Assembly: GCA_024274705.1 (NCBI GenBank)
Contig: JAJSAL010000173.1
Coordinates: forward strand, 1-64,000
DNA from: Spirochaetota bacterium
GTDB lineage: Bacteria > Spirochaetota > Spirochaetia > SPDA01 > JAJSAL01
Direction: 5' to 3'
DNA: 64,000 bases
Part shown: piece after piece, positions 41,481 through 51,352 of the stretch
How positions within the stretch are numbered: the stretch's first letter is position 1
Layout: each line of letters begins with the position of its first letter
The notes under the pieces: model-generated
What the model was told of the DNA's origin: nothing
The model's database searches: none
Seen by the model: only the letters and a program-made list of their open reading frames with translations
Program-made: the position numbers and the translations under genes

Positions 41481-42602
41481 TTATTTTTTTCCTGGATACC
41501 AGGTTTTGTAGTTTAGTACTATGAAAGAGATGGTTGAAAAGACTACAGCCATACCTGTGAGTACCAGGATATTGGATGTTACACTTTTCAGTGGAAGATC
41601 GAGAGTGTAATACCTGATTAGATTCAGGGCATACATATTGGGAAGAATATGAGCAATAAAACCCGTCACACTTGTTATTTCAACCTGCACGGTACTCATT
41701 CCTCCGGAGATGAACCAGGAGAGGATGGCACCGAACATCACAGCCATTGCCGAGGCGTAGAAATTCTTTGCAAATAAAGAGACGATTACAGCCAGGGCAA
41801 TGTAATACAGGGATGCCGCGGATAGTACCGGCAGGATTCTATCGAAGAATACGAAAAAGTTTTTCCCTGTGAGCAGCCAGGCCAGGGCAATATTAATAAC
41901 AGCAGTTACTATTGAAAAAAGCCAGCAGGCGCCGATTCTGGCAGCAAAAGAGCTGAACGGAGATTTTGGCGATAATTTGTAGAAAAGTAGTGTATTGTAA
42001 TCTTTCTCTTTAAAAAAAAGGTAGAGATACAGGAACATTCCCCCGATAATAGTGGCAAGAAAAAATGAGCCCGAGGCAATAATCTCCACCCATTGGACCT
42101 GGGCGGGGTGTTTTTCTGTTACGGATATCCTGTATTGCCGGTAGTATTGCGAATAGTAAGATACAATTCCTTCCTGGAGGTAAAGCCTGAGGTTTTTACC
42201 GAAATCTGAATTGAAGTTATTTAAATAGTACTTTATTACCGGATACGTGCCCCGGGCAACATCCTTTGAAAAGCCTCCAGGGATTTCGATTACAGCTGAA
42301 AACTCGCCGGATTTTATCAATTCCAGAATATCAGGCTCATCGCCGGGGATTTCTTTCTTTTTAAAATATGGAACATTCCCCAGGGGGGATACTTGAGAAA
42401 GTATTTCCTCTTCCAGCCTACCGGACATTTGCGATTGGTCGTTATCTATAATTCCAATTGTTATTGAAGTGAAACTTCCAAAAATCAGGCAAAAAATAAT
42501 CAGAATCGCCGTTGGGGCAATAATCCCCGCTGCAATGGGTTTCGGATCCGCTAAAAACAGTAAAGCAGTCTTCTTTATTTCTTTAAGGGCCAGCATTACC
42601 AT
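41481..42602 (-). CDS. ABC-2 type transporter permease
   Basis: N-terminal TM, large extracytoplasmic domain, C-terminal TM cluster; overlapping gene cassette with ATPase. Confidence 0.8.
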   Translation of the reverse strand: MVMLALKEIKKTALLFLADPKPIAAGIIAPTAILIIFCLIFGSFTSITIGIIDNDQSQMSGRLEEEILSQVSPLGNVPYFKKKEIPGDEPDILELIKSGEFSAVIEIPGGFSKDVARGTYPVIKYYLNNFNSDFGKNLRLYLQEGIVSYYSQYYRQYRISVTEKHPAQVQWVEIIASGSFFLATIIGGMFLYLYLFFKEKDYNTLLFYKLSPKSPFSSFAARIGACWLFSIVTAVINIALAWLLTGKNFFVFFDRILPVLSAASLYYIALAVIVSLFAKNFYASAMAVMFGAILSWFISGGMSTVQVEITSVTGFIAHILPNMYALNLIRYYTLDLPLKSVTSNILVLTGMAVVFSTISFIVLNYKTWYPGKK

Positions 42603-43651
42603 AGCAGACCCCGGTATTTTGTGTTTTTGATTAAATCTCTATATCTTTCAAATAGAATGAGAAAGAGTATTACTCCAAGAATGAGCGGATAAAAAACCAG
42701 GAAAGGTTCAAAGGGACCTGAAAAATTGATATGGAGTACTAGTTTTACCAGGGAAGACACGGGATTTATTGACATCAACGTTTGTACCAATGGAGCCATC
42801 CCCCCGGCGGTACCGAAACCTCCGCCGAAGGCCCAAAGGGTAATGCTTGCAATAAGGGAAACAAGGAAGGTGACAAGTTTGTTTTTTAGTATAACACCAA
42901 CCAGCATGCCCGGGGGAATTGCTAATACAGACCCGGTAACCATGAGAATGATTATCTTTGGTGGAATTGGGGTCTTTGCAATTGCTGCAGATATGGAAAG
43001 ATAGAATAAGAGGGAAATTTGGACTTTAATAAATACACTTAAAAATTTTGCCAGTATTACGTGTGCCGGAGCTACAGGTGACAGCTTGAAAAGGGTTATC
43101 ATGTGGTTATCCCATTCCTCGGTGAAGGAGAAGGAGCCGAAAAGAAATCCTGAGAAAATAATGGCGAAAATAAATATGGATGAACCAAAGAATGCGCTCC
43201 AGGGGGGATCTCTTGAGTATACGGGAATTTCTTCAACAGTTATTGCTATTTCCGGGATTGAAGAGCTTACAATACGTGATAACACTCCGGTTAACCTGTT
43301 CCGGTAGTTTTTTGTTATGTTTGCATCAATACTGTTTACTTCCAGAAGGATATCTCCGGTAAGCACACCGTTATTGAGGGTGATGTTCCTGTTTTCTGTA
43401 ATAGTAATCATGTTTTCTTCATCGAGGTAATGAAAGTAACTGCTGCCGCCGGGAGACGTGAAGGATAATACGTGCGTTTGAAATTCCCGGGAACCGTTTA
43501 TTCTTACCGGGAAACTGATATCGTTTTTAAGGTTTGAAGTGAACACAAAGAGAAAGAGAACCGGCGATATGAGTGCGATTATATGAAAAGAGAGAGTTGC
43601 AGTGGTGGAGAGAATTTCTTTCTTTATCAGAATACAATATCTCTTTATCAT
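42596..43651 (-). CDS. ABC-2 type transporter permease
   Basis: Same topology; FGSFSFTEEWDNHMITLFKLSPVAPAHVILAKF. Confidence 0.8.
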   Translation of the reverse strand: MIKRYCILIKKEILSTTATLSFHIIALISPVLFLFVFTSNLKNDISFPVRINGSREFQTHVLSFTSPGGSSYFHYLDEENMITITENRNITLNNGVLTGDILLEVNSIDANITKNYRNRLTGVLSRIVSSSIPEIAITVEEIPVYSRDPPWSAFFGSSIFIFAIIFSGFLFGSFSFTEEWDNHMITLFKLSPVAPAHVILAKFLSVFIKVQISLLFYLSISAAIAKTPIPPKIIILMVTGSVLAIPPGMLVGVILKNKLVTFLVSLIASITLWAFGGGFGTAGGMAPLVQTLMSINPVSSLVKLVLHINFSGPFEPFLVFYPLILGVILFLILFERYRDLIKNTKYRGLLW

Positions 43652-44419
43652 TTAATCCCTTAAGTTTCTTCCTGTGTAATGGAGAAATACATCGTCCAAA
43701 GAAGGTTTTTTCCTGATAATTATCTCTTTTTTTCCGATGCTGGATTTTAATTCATCTACGGTTCCCATGGCAATATTTGTTCCGTTGTCAATAATAAGGA
43801 GGTTGTCGCAGAGAAAATCCGCTTCACTCATAACATTTGTTGTTACAATTACCGTTTTTCCTTTTTCCGCCAGCCCCTTGATGTATTCCCATATCTTATG
43901 GCTTCCCTGGACATCTACCCCTAGGGTTGGTTCATCGAGAATAATAATCTCGGGGTCGTGCAGCAGCGCTCTCCCAATGGCAAGCCTGCGTTTCATCCCG
44001 CCGGAATAGGTCCTGACTTTCTCCCTGGACCGGTGATGCAGGTCTACAAGCTTCAGAATAGTATTCACTTTATCTTTGAACCCCTTCATTGTGTTTAAAT
44101 ACATGGCACAATGGAATTCAAGGTTCTGAAATCCTGTCAATTCGGGATACAGGGACGTCTCCTGGGGTACAAAGCCAATGAAAGACCTGATCTTCCTCCA
44201 GTCCCTGAGAGGATCTAATTCCGCAATTGAGATAAACCCGCTGTCCGGAGAGAGTATTCCCAAAAGAAGTTTTACTGCCGTTGTCTTTCCACTTCCATTT
44301 GGACCAAGAAGACCAAAAACACTTCCCCGGTTAACTTCGAAGGTAAGACCATTCGTGGCTGGTGTACCTGGTTTTTTATCATATGTAAAATATACATTTT
44401 TGAAAACGATACTTTTCAT
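43652..44419 (-). CDS. ABC transporter ATP-binding protein
   Basis: LLGPNGSGKTTAVKLLLG, YSGGMKRRLAIGRALLHDPEIIILDEPTLGVD; ATG 44419. Confidence 0.93.
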   Translation of the reverse strand: MKSIVFKNVYFTYDKKPGTPATNGLTFEVNRGSVFGLLGPNGSGKTTAVKLLLGILSPDSGFISIAELDPLRDWRKIRSFIGFVPQETSLYPELTGFQNLEFHCAMYLNTMKGFKDKVNTILKLVDLHHRSREKVRTYSGGMKRRLAIGRALLHDPEIIILDEPTLGVDVQGSHKIWEYIKGLAEKGKTVIVTTNVMSEADFLCDNLLIIDNGTNIAMGTVDELKSSIGKKEIIIRKKPSLDDVFLHYTGRNLRD

Positions 44420-44430
44420 ACTAGTACCCT

Positions 44431-44529
44431 TTAATCCATGTGCAGGCCGGAGACTGACAGTTGGGTGAACTCTTCCATAATATCGAGGACGGTGCTGAGG
44501 ATGGTGCCCCTGGTGTTGTCCGTATTCAT
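44431..44529 (-). CDS. Small ORF, 32 aa (MNTDNTRGTILSTVLDIMEEFTQLSVSGLHMD)
   Basis: ATG with AGGGA 6 nt upstream; lies just ahead of the ABC ATPase start. Confidence 0.35.
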   Translation of the reverse strand: MNTDNTRGTILSTVLDIMEEFTQLSVSGLHMD

Positions 44530-44559
44530 TATGTTCCCTGTATGTATGAATAATGTGAC

Positions 44560-45153
44560 TTATACAATCAGGTATCTTGGCACTTTCTTTTTGTATTGTA
44601 AATAAGCATCGCCATGAACTGTATACAAATATTTCTCTTCTTTCAGTATCATTGTATGCACGAAAAAAAATCCCAATACCGAAAGGCCAAGCAGCATTAA
44701 GTTTTGTAGTATAACCGTATATGCGGCAAACATGAGGATGTATGATGCAAAATATGGATTGCGTGTAAACCGGTATATACCCGAGGTAATTAACTCGGTT
44801 TTCTGATCCTCTATCACCCCGACTCTCCATGAATCCTTGAGAGAAACCAAGGATACACCCGATATAACAAGATTCATGAGAAGAAGGGCTAAGCCGGTAA
44901 TCATTGCTGTGAAGCTCTTAATAAATTGAATTTCTCCGAAAGGCCGGTCGAGGAGGCTGAAGGTCATGGCGGCACTTATGAAAAAGGCGAAGTAGACGAC
45001 GGCGGTAATCGCCTCCCTGTTATTTCCGCGTATCCGGTTTCCGGTTTTTCGTCGAAGGATAATATTTTTTGCTACGAACATTCCCTGGAAAACTAATTGG
45101 TGTATTACTATGATCAGCCAGGTTTCTATCACCTTCGTTTCCTTTTTACACAC
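44560..45153 (-). CDS. Isoprenylcysteine/phospholipid methyltransferase-like membrane protein
   Basis: LITSGIYRFTRNPYFASYILMF ... EEKYLYTVHGDAYLQYKKKVPRYL. Confidence 0.8.
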   Translation of the reverse strand: MCKKETKVIETWLIIVIHQLVFQGMFVAKNIILRRKTGNRIRGNNREAITAVVYFAFFISAAMTFSLLDRPFGEIQFIKSFTAMITGLALLLMNLVISGVSLVSLKDSWRVGVIEDQKTELITSGIYRFTRNPYFASYILMFAAYTVILQNLMLLGLSVLGFFFVHTMILKEEKYLYTVHGDAYLQYKKKVPRYLIV

Positions 45154-45261
45154 ATAACAAGACTGGAGAAGAACTCCATTTTACAGGTACATTTCTCCTT
45201 TACCATTATACCAACTTCGGCAATGGAGTGCAGTGTAATTGTCATCAGGTGGAACGTCTTG

Positions 45262-45681
45262 TTAGAAGTCTTTTGTGTTCATTAGCTTTCTTAGAAAAGA
45301 AACATATTTCCTGTCTTCTGTATTAATATGACCTAACCACCATTCTTTTAAAAATTTTAAAACCATATCTGAGTCCTTATCCCTGTTGGCATTAATAGAA
45401 AGCTTTTTTGTTTTCCTTACCAACCCCTTATGCAATAGAATGTGCTCTTCGAGAGCAAGATAGCGTACCTCTGCGAGCAGAGCTTCTTCGGTTTCAAAAT
45501 GGACAGCCGTATACTGTTCCAGCATAATCATGGTGGGCTTTATTATTTCAGGTCCATGTCCGGATTGTATAAAATAGTATAATGAATTGATAGTTGAAAT
45601 AATTCCTCTATGTTGTTCGTCAATTATAGGAATACCAATTTCGTTGGTATCACTCCAAACTATGTACAGGTTATTCTTCAT
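45262..45681 (-). CDS. Bacteriohemerythrin
   Basis: IPIIDEQHRGI, HFETEEALL, HILLHKGL, WWLGHINTEDRKY. Confidence 0.93.
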   Translation of the reverse strand: MKNNLYIVWSDTNEIGIPIIDEQHRGIISTINSLYYFIQSGHGPEIIKPTMIMLEQYTAVHFETEEALLAEVRYLALEEHILLHKGLVRKTKKLSINANRDKDSDMVLKFLKEWWLGHINTEDRKYVSFLRKLMNTKDF

Positions 45682-46039
45682 GCCCGTTCTCCTTATAAAA
45701 GCTCTTCACCACAGAACCGGCCTGCACCAGCTTAGCGGCCGAAGAAGGTGGACAGGGGTAATACCGAATCCCCGGTGTATAACTATTTCCATTCGATTTT
45801 CCTTCGGACCTGCCGTTCCTTGCAGCCGTACAGTCAGATACAGTAGCTCAGGTTTATCAAATATATCTTCTGTATATTATAAGACATAGAAGACACTTTT
45901 AATTCAACCTGGTCTTCTATTATATCATACATGTAAAACCCTCGATCTCCTGAAGAGAAACCGCCAGCCCGGATTCGGCAAATCCGCCGGCAGGTAAGCA
46001 GCCGGTATGTGTATCCGTCATCGGGCTTGTCCACTCATG

Positions 46040-49000
46040 TTATTCCACCGCCGCATCGATGGCTGCCATGATCTGCTTGTGGCTGAAGGTGCTCTGCTGG
46101 GTGGCCTTGTTGGGGCATACCATGGCGCACACACCGCAGCCCTGGCAGAGACTGGCTACCACCCCGGATACGCGTTTGTCTTCTTCTATGACCCGTGCCC
46201 CGTAAGGGCAGTTTTCCACACAGAGTCCGCAGAAACGGCATTGCCTGGGGTTCATGTATGCACGGGTCGATTTTGCAGTGAGTTCCCGGCGGGCAAGGAG
46301 TGCCGCGGCCCGTACAGCAGCGCCTTCGGCCTGGGTAATGCTCTCGAAGATGTGTCTGGGACTGTGGGCAAGACCGGCCATGAATATCCCTGCCCGGGTA
46401 AAATCCATGGGACGCATCTTGGGGTTGGTTTCCCGGAAAAACCCGTCTTCATCTAACGGCAGGTCCATAAACTCAGCAAGACCGGTGTTGTCCCGGGGTT
46501 CGATCCCGGTACTTACAACCACCAGGTCCGCCTGGAGGGTGACCGTCTCCCGGATGATGGGCTCTGTGGTAATGATCCGGATCGGTCCTTCTGCCGGTTC
46601 CTCGAGTTCCGGTTTGTCCGGCAGTTCGTAACGCATGAATACAACTCCCGCTTCCCTGGCTTTCTGGTAGGCTGCTTCCATAAAGCCGTAGGTACGCGCT
46701 TCCCGGTACAGCACGTAGACGGCGGTTTCCGGTGATATCTCTTTAAGTTTCAGTGCATTTTTTACCGCATGGGAGCAGCACACCCGGCTGCACCAGGGAT
46801 GGTGTTCATCCCTGGACCCGACACACTGGATCATGACCACGGTGTTCCATGCGGGGTCCGAGTTTCCCTGTGCAAGGGTTTTTTCCAGATCTTTCTGGGT
46901 CATCACCCGGCTGCTCGAGCCGTAGAGATACTCCGTTGTCGGCGCCCCTTTTCCACCGGTTGCCAGGATGACCGCGCCGTAGGTGTTCGACGTTGTTTTC
47001 CCGCCAGGCCCGGTGAGTTCAGCTGTGAAGTTTCCGACACTGCCGGCGAATCCCGACAGTTCCGTACCCGGATACATTGTCACGTTTTCAGCCTTGGTTA
47101 CCTTTTCATGGAGTTCCCGAAGGATGCATTGAATGTCACCCCCATCGATGGTGTAGTACGAGGTCAGCAGGTTGCCCCCCAGACGATCTTCCCGTTCAAC
47201 CAGATCCACTGCCACCCCCATATCGCTTAACGCAACAGCAGAAGTCATACCGGTTACGCCGCCGCCGAGGATCAGCACTTTCGGATAAAGCCGGTAGGTT
47301 TCAGTTGAGACAGCTTCGTGATGATATGCCTTAGCTGAAGCTATTTCGATAAGAGACTGGGCTGCCCCGGTAGCCGGATCTCCGGAAAACCCTGAATCCC
47401 CGGGGCTTTCGATACTGTCCCCCTGGAAGGCCCAGGCAGCGCCTTCCCGTATATTGGCCCGCTCCAGGAGAGAGGGATTGAGTCCTGCGCTTCGCATCAT
47501 GGATGCGAATTCCTTCCCGTGCAGCCTGTGAGTGCACCCTGCCACTACCACCCGGTTGAGTTCCTGTTTCCGGATAATCTCTCTCATGGCAGCAAGACCT
47601 TCGGGTGTACACAGATCATCCAGTACTTCAGTATGACTGACAATGTCGATTTTCCGTGTATAGGCCTCTGCCTTGTCTAAATCTATCGCCTCTGTCATGG
47701 TGTCTCTGCACCTGCAGATGAATACGCCCAGCCTGGGGTCTTCCCCGGTTACATCCCGTTCATCGGATTCAAGGGTTTTTTCGGTTTTGGAAGGGAGGTT
47801 CTCAGGTAGTCCCAGCATCCCTGCGACAGCCGAAGCTGCAGCGGAAGAGTCGGCAATCACTTCGGGAATATCCATGGGCTCGTGGAACGCTCCACCGATA
47901 AACACCCCGGGACGGGTCGTTCCTCTGGTAGAGAATGGTCCTGTTTTCGCAAACAACCACTGGTTAAGCTCTATACCGGCCGCATGACTTAAAGCTTCCG
48001 CTCCTTTAGGATGGTCCAGTCCCACTGCCAGGACGATCATGTCGAAATCTTCCTGCACGTGTTCACCCTGATCATTTAAGTACTTTACATAGAGATCTTT
48101 CGTTTTTTCATATTGATACACCGAAGAGACCATGCTCCGCCGGTAGGTAATTCCCGGCTTTGCCATAACGTCATCCATGTAATGCTCGAATCCCTTACCG
48201 AAAGCCCGGATGTCCATAGTAAATACCGTAACTTCCAGGTCAGGGTAGTTCTCTTTGGCCATGGTGATCTGTTTAGCAGTGTACATACAGCAAGCGGAGG
48301 AACAGAATTCGTTTCCCTTCTCCCTGTCCCGTGAGCCTACACAATGGATAAAAGCGATCTTTTCCGGAGTCATCCCATCGGAAGGGCGGGTAAGCCGGGC
48401 CCTGGTACTGCCGGCGATACTGGCCATCCGTTCGAACTGGATACTGGTGAGCACATTGGGATAATGTCCCCATCCGAATTCACTCCGTTTCTCCACGTTG
48501 AACGGTTCGAACCCGGGAGACAACACCACGGCCCCTACCTGTATATCAGTCTTGATAGTATGCATGTCCAGGTCTATGGCGTTCTCCGGACAAACCTCCA
48601 CGCATTTACCGCACCGTGTGCACACATCCATGTCGATCACAAAGGCATCCGGTACGGCCCGGGAGGGGGGAGGATAGATAGCTTGCTGGAGGGCGATACT
48701 CCCTTCGAATACGCTTGGGCGGGATTCCGGACAGACTTCCCTGCACTTTCCGCACCGGTTGCATCTTTCTATATCCACATACCGGGGCTTTCGAAGCACC
48801 TTCGCGTTGAATGCACCTGCCTTTCCTTCCAGGGCTTTCAGTTCCGTTAAGGCCAGAATATGAATATTCGGATTCGTGTCTGCTTCAAGGGTAGGGCAGT
48901 ACGACGGCTGTTCCGGGAGCATGATGCAGATTCCACAGTAGTTCGTGGAAAAGGTCCTGTCTAAAAGGTGGAAGGAACCGCCGATGCCGGGAGCGCTGTC

Positions 49001-49120
49001 CAGGAGATACACCTGGTATCCCATGCGGGCCAGCAGGTGGGCTGTTCCCATACCGCTTATACCGCTTCCCACCACCAGGACATCCCTGCAGGAAGGATCG
49101 GACAGCCGCGCCAATGACAT
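46040..49120 (-). CDS. hdrA: HdrA-like protein, two-headed, with degenerate central Cys motifs, 1027 aa
   Basis: CVGSRDREKGNEFCSSACC, CNRCGKCREVCP, CTRCGKCVEVCP, CVGSRDEHHPWCSRVCC, C-terminal 2x[4Fe-4S]; start 49120 overlaps hdrB stop. Confidence 0.9.
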   Translation of the reverse strand: MSLARLSDPSCRDVLVVGSGISGMGTAHLLARMGYQVYLLDSAPGIGGSFHLLDRTFSTNYCGICIMLPEQPSYCPTLEADTNPNIHILALTELKALEGKAGAFNAKVLRKPRYVDIERCNRCGKCREVCPESRPSVFEGSIALQQAIYPPPSRAVPDAFVIDMDVCTRCGKCVEVCPENAIDLDMHTIKTDIQVGAVVLSPGFEPFNVEKRSEFGWGHYPNVLTSIQFERMASIAGSTRARLTRPSDGMTPEKIAFIHCVGSRDREKGNEFCSSACCMYTAKQITMAKENYPDLEVTVFTMDIRAFGKGFEHYMDDVMAKPGITYRRSMVSSVYQYEKTKDLYVKYLNDQGEHVQEDFDMIVLAVGLDHPKGAEALSHAAGIELNQWLFAKTGPFSTRGTTRPGVFIGGAFHEPMDIPEVIADSSAAASAVAGMLGLPENLPSKTEKTLESDERDVTGEDPRLGVFICRCRDTMTEAIDLDKAEAYTRKIDIVSHTEVLDDLCTPEGLAAMREIIRKQELNRVVVAGCTHRLHGKEFASMMRSAGLNPSLLERANIREGAAWAFQGDSIESPGDSGFSGDPATGAAQSLIEIASAKAYHHEAVSTETYRLYPKVLILGGGVTGMTSAVALSDMGVAVDLVEREDRLGGNLLTSYYTIDGGDIQCILRELHEKVTKAENVTMYPGTELSGFAGSVGNFTAELTGPGGKTTSNTYGAVILATGGKGAPTTEYLYGSSSRVMTQKDLEKTLAQGNSDPAWNTVVMIQCVGSRDEHHPWCSRVCCSHAVKNALKLKEISPETAVYVLYREARTYGFMEAAYQKAREAGVVFMRYELPDKPELEEPAEGPIRIITTEPIIRETVTLQADLVVVSTGIEPRDNTGLAEFMDLPLDEDGFFRETNPKMRPMDFTRAGIFMAGLAHSPRHIFESITQAEGAAVRAAALLARRELTAKSTRAYMNPRQCRFCGLCVENCPYGARVIEEDKRVSGVVASLCQGCGVCAMVCPNKATQQSTFSHKQIMAAIDAAVE

Positions 49121-49971
49121 CACAGGAGCCCTAAAGACCTTAAGAGCGGCCGGCCGTCGAGCATGTGTTTTTTCAGCCAGTGTTCCACCTCCCTTACCGG
49201 AGTGCCGAAGGCCAGGCTCATCAGTTCCGTTAGGTAAAAGACAGGGAGGTTTTGACCTGCCTGCCGGCTGTCTATATTTAGATGACACATACCGCAAATA
49301 GTAACCAGGCAGTTTGCCCCGGCCTCTACACTTAAGTCCACCAGTTTGTTGGAGAGGGTGGTTACGATGTCCGACCGGCTCAATACCAGGCTTGCCCCGC
49401 AGCAGTCCACCTTGTGGGACCACTCTTTCACCTCGGCTCCCAGGGCAGCAGTCACGGTGTCCATGACCATCGGGTGTTCCGGATCGTCCCATCCTGTCAG
49501 GGCAGGGGGCCTTAAGAGTACGCAGCCGTAGTATATGACAGGCTTTAACCCTGTAAGAGGTTTGACAACTTTCGACCGAACCGTGTCCAGACTCACATCG
49601 GTGGTGAGGATATCCAGGAGGTGACGTACCTTCCCTTTGCCGTTGTAGGAGAAGCCGAGGGTTTCCTCCATGTCCTTCCGGAACGCCGGGTCAACCCTGA
49701 GATGATGGTCCGAGTTCAACACCCTCTGGTAACATCCCGGGCAGGCGATTGCAAGGTCCCGCCTTGCGTCCTGGCTCAAAGCCACGGTTCGTGCAGAGAG
49801 TTCGTTGTTCAATTGAAGACTCAGGCTGTGGGCGGATGTGGCACCGCAGCAGTTCCAGTCTTCCAGTTCGACCAGGTCGACACCCAGGGTTTTGCATGCG
49901 GCTTCGGTGGAACGGCCGAACTCGTAGGCCGTAGTTTCCGCTGTACAGCCGGGATAGTATGAATACTTCAT
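49120..49971 (-). CDS. hdrB: HdrB-like protein with two CCG domains
   Basis: YYPGCTAETTAYEF..WNCCGAT..CPGCYQ; YYGCVLLRP..DCCGAS..CGMCHLNID. Confidence 0.93.
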   Translation of the reverse strand: MKYSYYPGCTAETTAYEFGRSTEAACKTLGVDLVELEDWNCCGATSAHSLSLQLNNELSARTVALSQDARRDLAIACPGCYQRVLNSDHHLRVDPAFRKDMEETLGFSYNGKGKVRHLLDILTTDVSLDTVRSKVVKPLTGLKPVIYYGCVLLRPPALTGWDDPEHPMVMDTVTAALGAEVKEWSHKVDCCGASLVLSRSDIVTTLSNKLVDLSVEAGANCLVTICGMCHLNIDSRQAGQNLPVFYLTELMSLAFGTPVREVEHWLKKHMLDGRPLLRSLGLL

Positions 49972-49985
49972 GAAAAGCTCTCCTC

Positions 49986-50522
49986 CTACACTCCGGACCG
50001 TTGGAACAGCTCTTTTAGCCTGTCCAGGTCCCGGATCTTTTTCCAGAGGTGAAGGGCTTTCCCTTTTGCGAAGAGCTGAAGATTCCAGGCCAGGTCATTC
50101 AGGAGCTTCCCGGGTGTTCGGAGTTTGTATTCCAGCATCATAGAGAGCTCATGGACCCGCCCGAAACGGCGGATAGACTCAACAAAGGACCTGTGCAGGG
50201 CGTACACTTCCTTTTCAGCCGGTGCAACCTGCCCTTCCAGGGCCATTTCTTTAAGGGTGTCCATCACATTGTTGATCCGTATACCGTTAGGACACCGGGC
50301 CCCGCAGGTTTCACAGCCCACGCAGAGCCAGATAGCTGAACTTTTTAGGACCCGCTCCTTCTGCCCAAGCTGTACCATCTTGATTACCTGGGCTGGGCCT
50401 AAGTCCATTGCATAAGCAGTAGGACATCCAACAGAACATTTCTGACAGTAAAAACAGCCTTTCACGGGCTCTGTGCTCAGTTTTTGAACAGCAGTGATAA
50501 AGGAAGCATCAATGGTTACCAT
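49986..50522 (-). CDS. hdrC: HdrC-like 4Fe-4S protein
   Basis: CFYCQKCSVGCPTAYAMDLGPAQVIKMVQLGQ; CVGCETCGARCPNGI; ATG 50522. Confidence 0.92.
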   Translation of the reverse strand: MVTIDASFITAVQKLSTEPVKGCFYCQKCSVGCPTAYAMDLGPAQVIKMVQLGQKERVLKSSAIWLCVGCETCGARCPNGIRINNVMDTLKEMALEGQVAPAEKEVYALHRSFVESIRRFGRVHELSMMLEYKLRTPGKLLNDLAWNLQLFAKGKALHLWKKIRDLDRLKELFQRSGV

Positions 50523-50530
50523 AGGGATGA

Positions 50531-50559
50531 AGTATACTATAATTGTATACAATATGCAA
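50531..50559 (-). promoter_or_regulatory. Promoter/operator of second hdrCBA operon: TTGCAT-17-TATACT with ATTGTATACAAT in spacer
   Basis: Same 21-nt core as the other two sites. Confidence 0.8.
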
Positions 50560-50633
50560 TTAAAATTTCACCGTATGTTCCGGATACTATTCTCTTTTCC
50601 ATGCTGAACTTCCCGGGTATTTGGTGATATTCT

Positions 50634-51290
50634 TCATCTCGGGGTGAAATAAAAGTTTTCCAGGTGCTCCATGGTGAGCCTCTCGGCTTCTTCACCGTCG
50701 TGACATGCGATTGCGTCGATGATCCGGGGATGGAACGAGAGGTTTTCTATTATCTGTTCCGCCCGGACGTACCCTGAGACCCGTAACAACTGCACCTTCA
50801 CATCGATGCTCTTCATCATGTCGTAGAGGTAGGAGTTCCCGGTTCTCCGGGCCATTTCCAGGTGAAACTCGCTGTGCTTCTCATACACCGCTGCTTTATC
50901 GCCTTTTTCAGCCAGGACAAGACACGCATCCGATATCTTTCTTAGGGACGCTACGTCATTATCCGAAGCGGTCTGAGAAATAAGCCGGGCGGTAAGGAGC
51001 TCCAGCTGCATCCGCACTTCGCCGATTTGCTTCCTGTCTTCCGGTTTCAGCTTCACCACCCGGGCAAAACTCCTGGGAACGATTTCGATGATACCCACCT
51101 GCTGAAGTTTCTGAAGGGCTTCCCGGATGGGCGTCCGGCTTACCTTGAGAGAAGAGGCTATAGACTCCTCGGGAATTTTCTGTCCTGCTGCGAGCCTTCC
51201 TGAAAGGATCATCTTCTTGATGATATCGAAAATCTGGTCCGGCAGTTTCCTTCTATCCATGATATCCCGGTCTAATTCGAACCCTGCCAT
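50634..51290 (-). CDS. GntR family transcriptional regulator (FadR/FCD type)
   Basis: IPEESIASSLKVSRTPIREALQKLQQVGIIEI winged helix; C-terminal helical domain EFHLEMARRTGN. Confidence 0.93.
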   Translation of the reverse strand: MAGFELDRDIMDRRKLPDQIFDIIKKMILSGRLAAGQKIPEESIASSLKVSRTPIREALQKLQQVGIIEIVPRSFARVVKLKPEDRKQIGEVRMQLELLTARLISQTASDNDVASLRKISDACLVLAEKGDKAAVYEKHSEFHLEMARRTGNSYLYDMMKSIDVKVQLLRVSGYVRAEQIIENLSFHPRIIDAIACHDGEEAERLTMEHLENFYFTPR

Positions 51291-51315
51291 GTACGTGCCG
51301 TCCCGTTGTGTATCC

Positions 51316-51352
51316 TTGTGTAATGTGATGCAATAAATGTATACTATATACA
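51316..51352 (+). promoter_or_regulatory. Divergent GntR/AOR promoter: TTGTGT-18-TATACT overlapped by TGTATA-CTA-TATACA
   Basis: -10 TATACT at 51340-51345 inside an inverted repeat made of the same TGTATA half-sites. Confidence 0.6.

Noticed and set aside
43652-44830. Extended 392-aa ABC ATPase ORF
   Set aside because: The N-terminal ~137 residues overlap the methyltransferase gene and lack homology-like features; MKSIVFKNVYFTYDKKPG at 44419 is the sensible start.
46040-49492. Full 1150-aa ORF as given in the track
   Set aside because: The first ~124 codons overlap hdrB (49120-49971) in another frame and read as low-complexity Gly/Arg/Pro sequence; the Rossmann start MSLARLSDPSCRDVLVVGSGISG at 49120 overlaps the hdrB stop, as expected for coupled genes.
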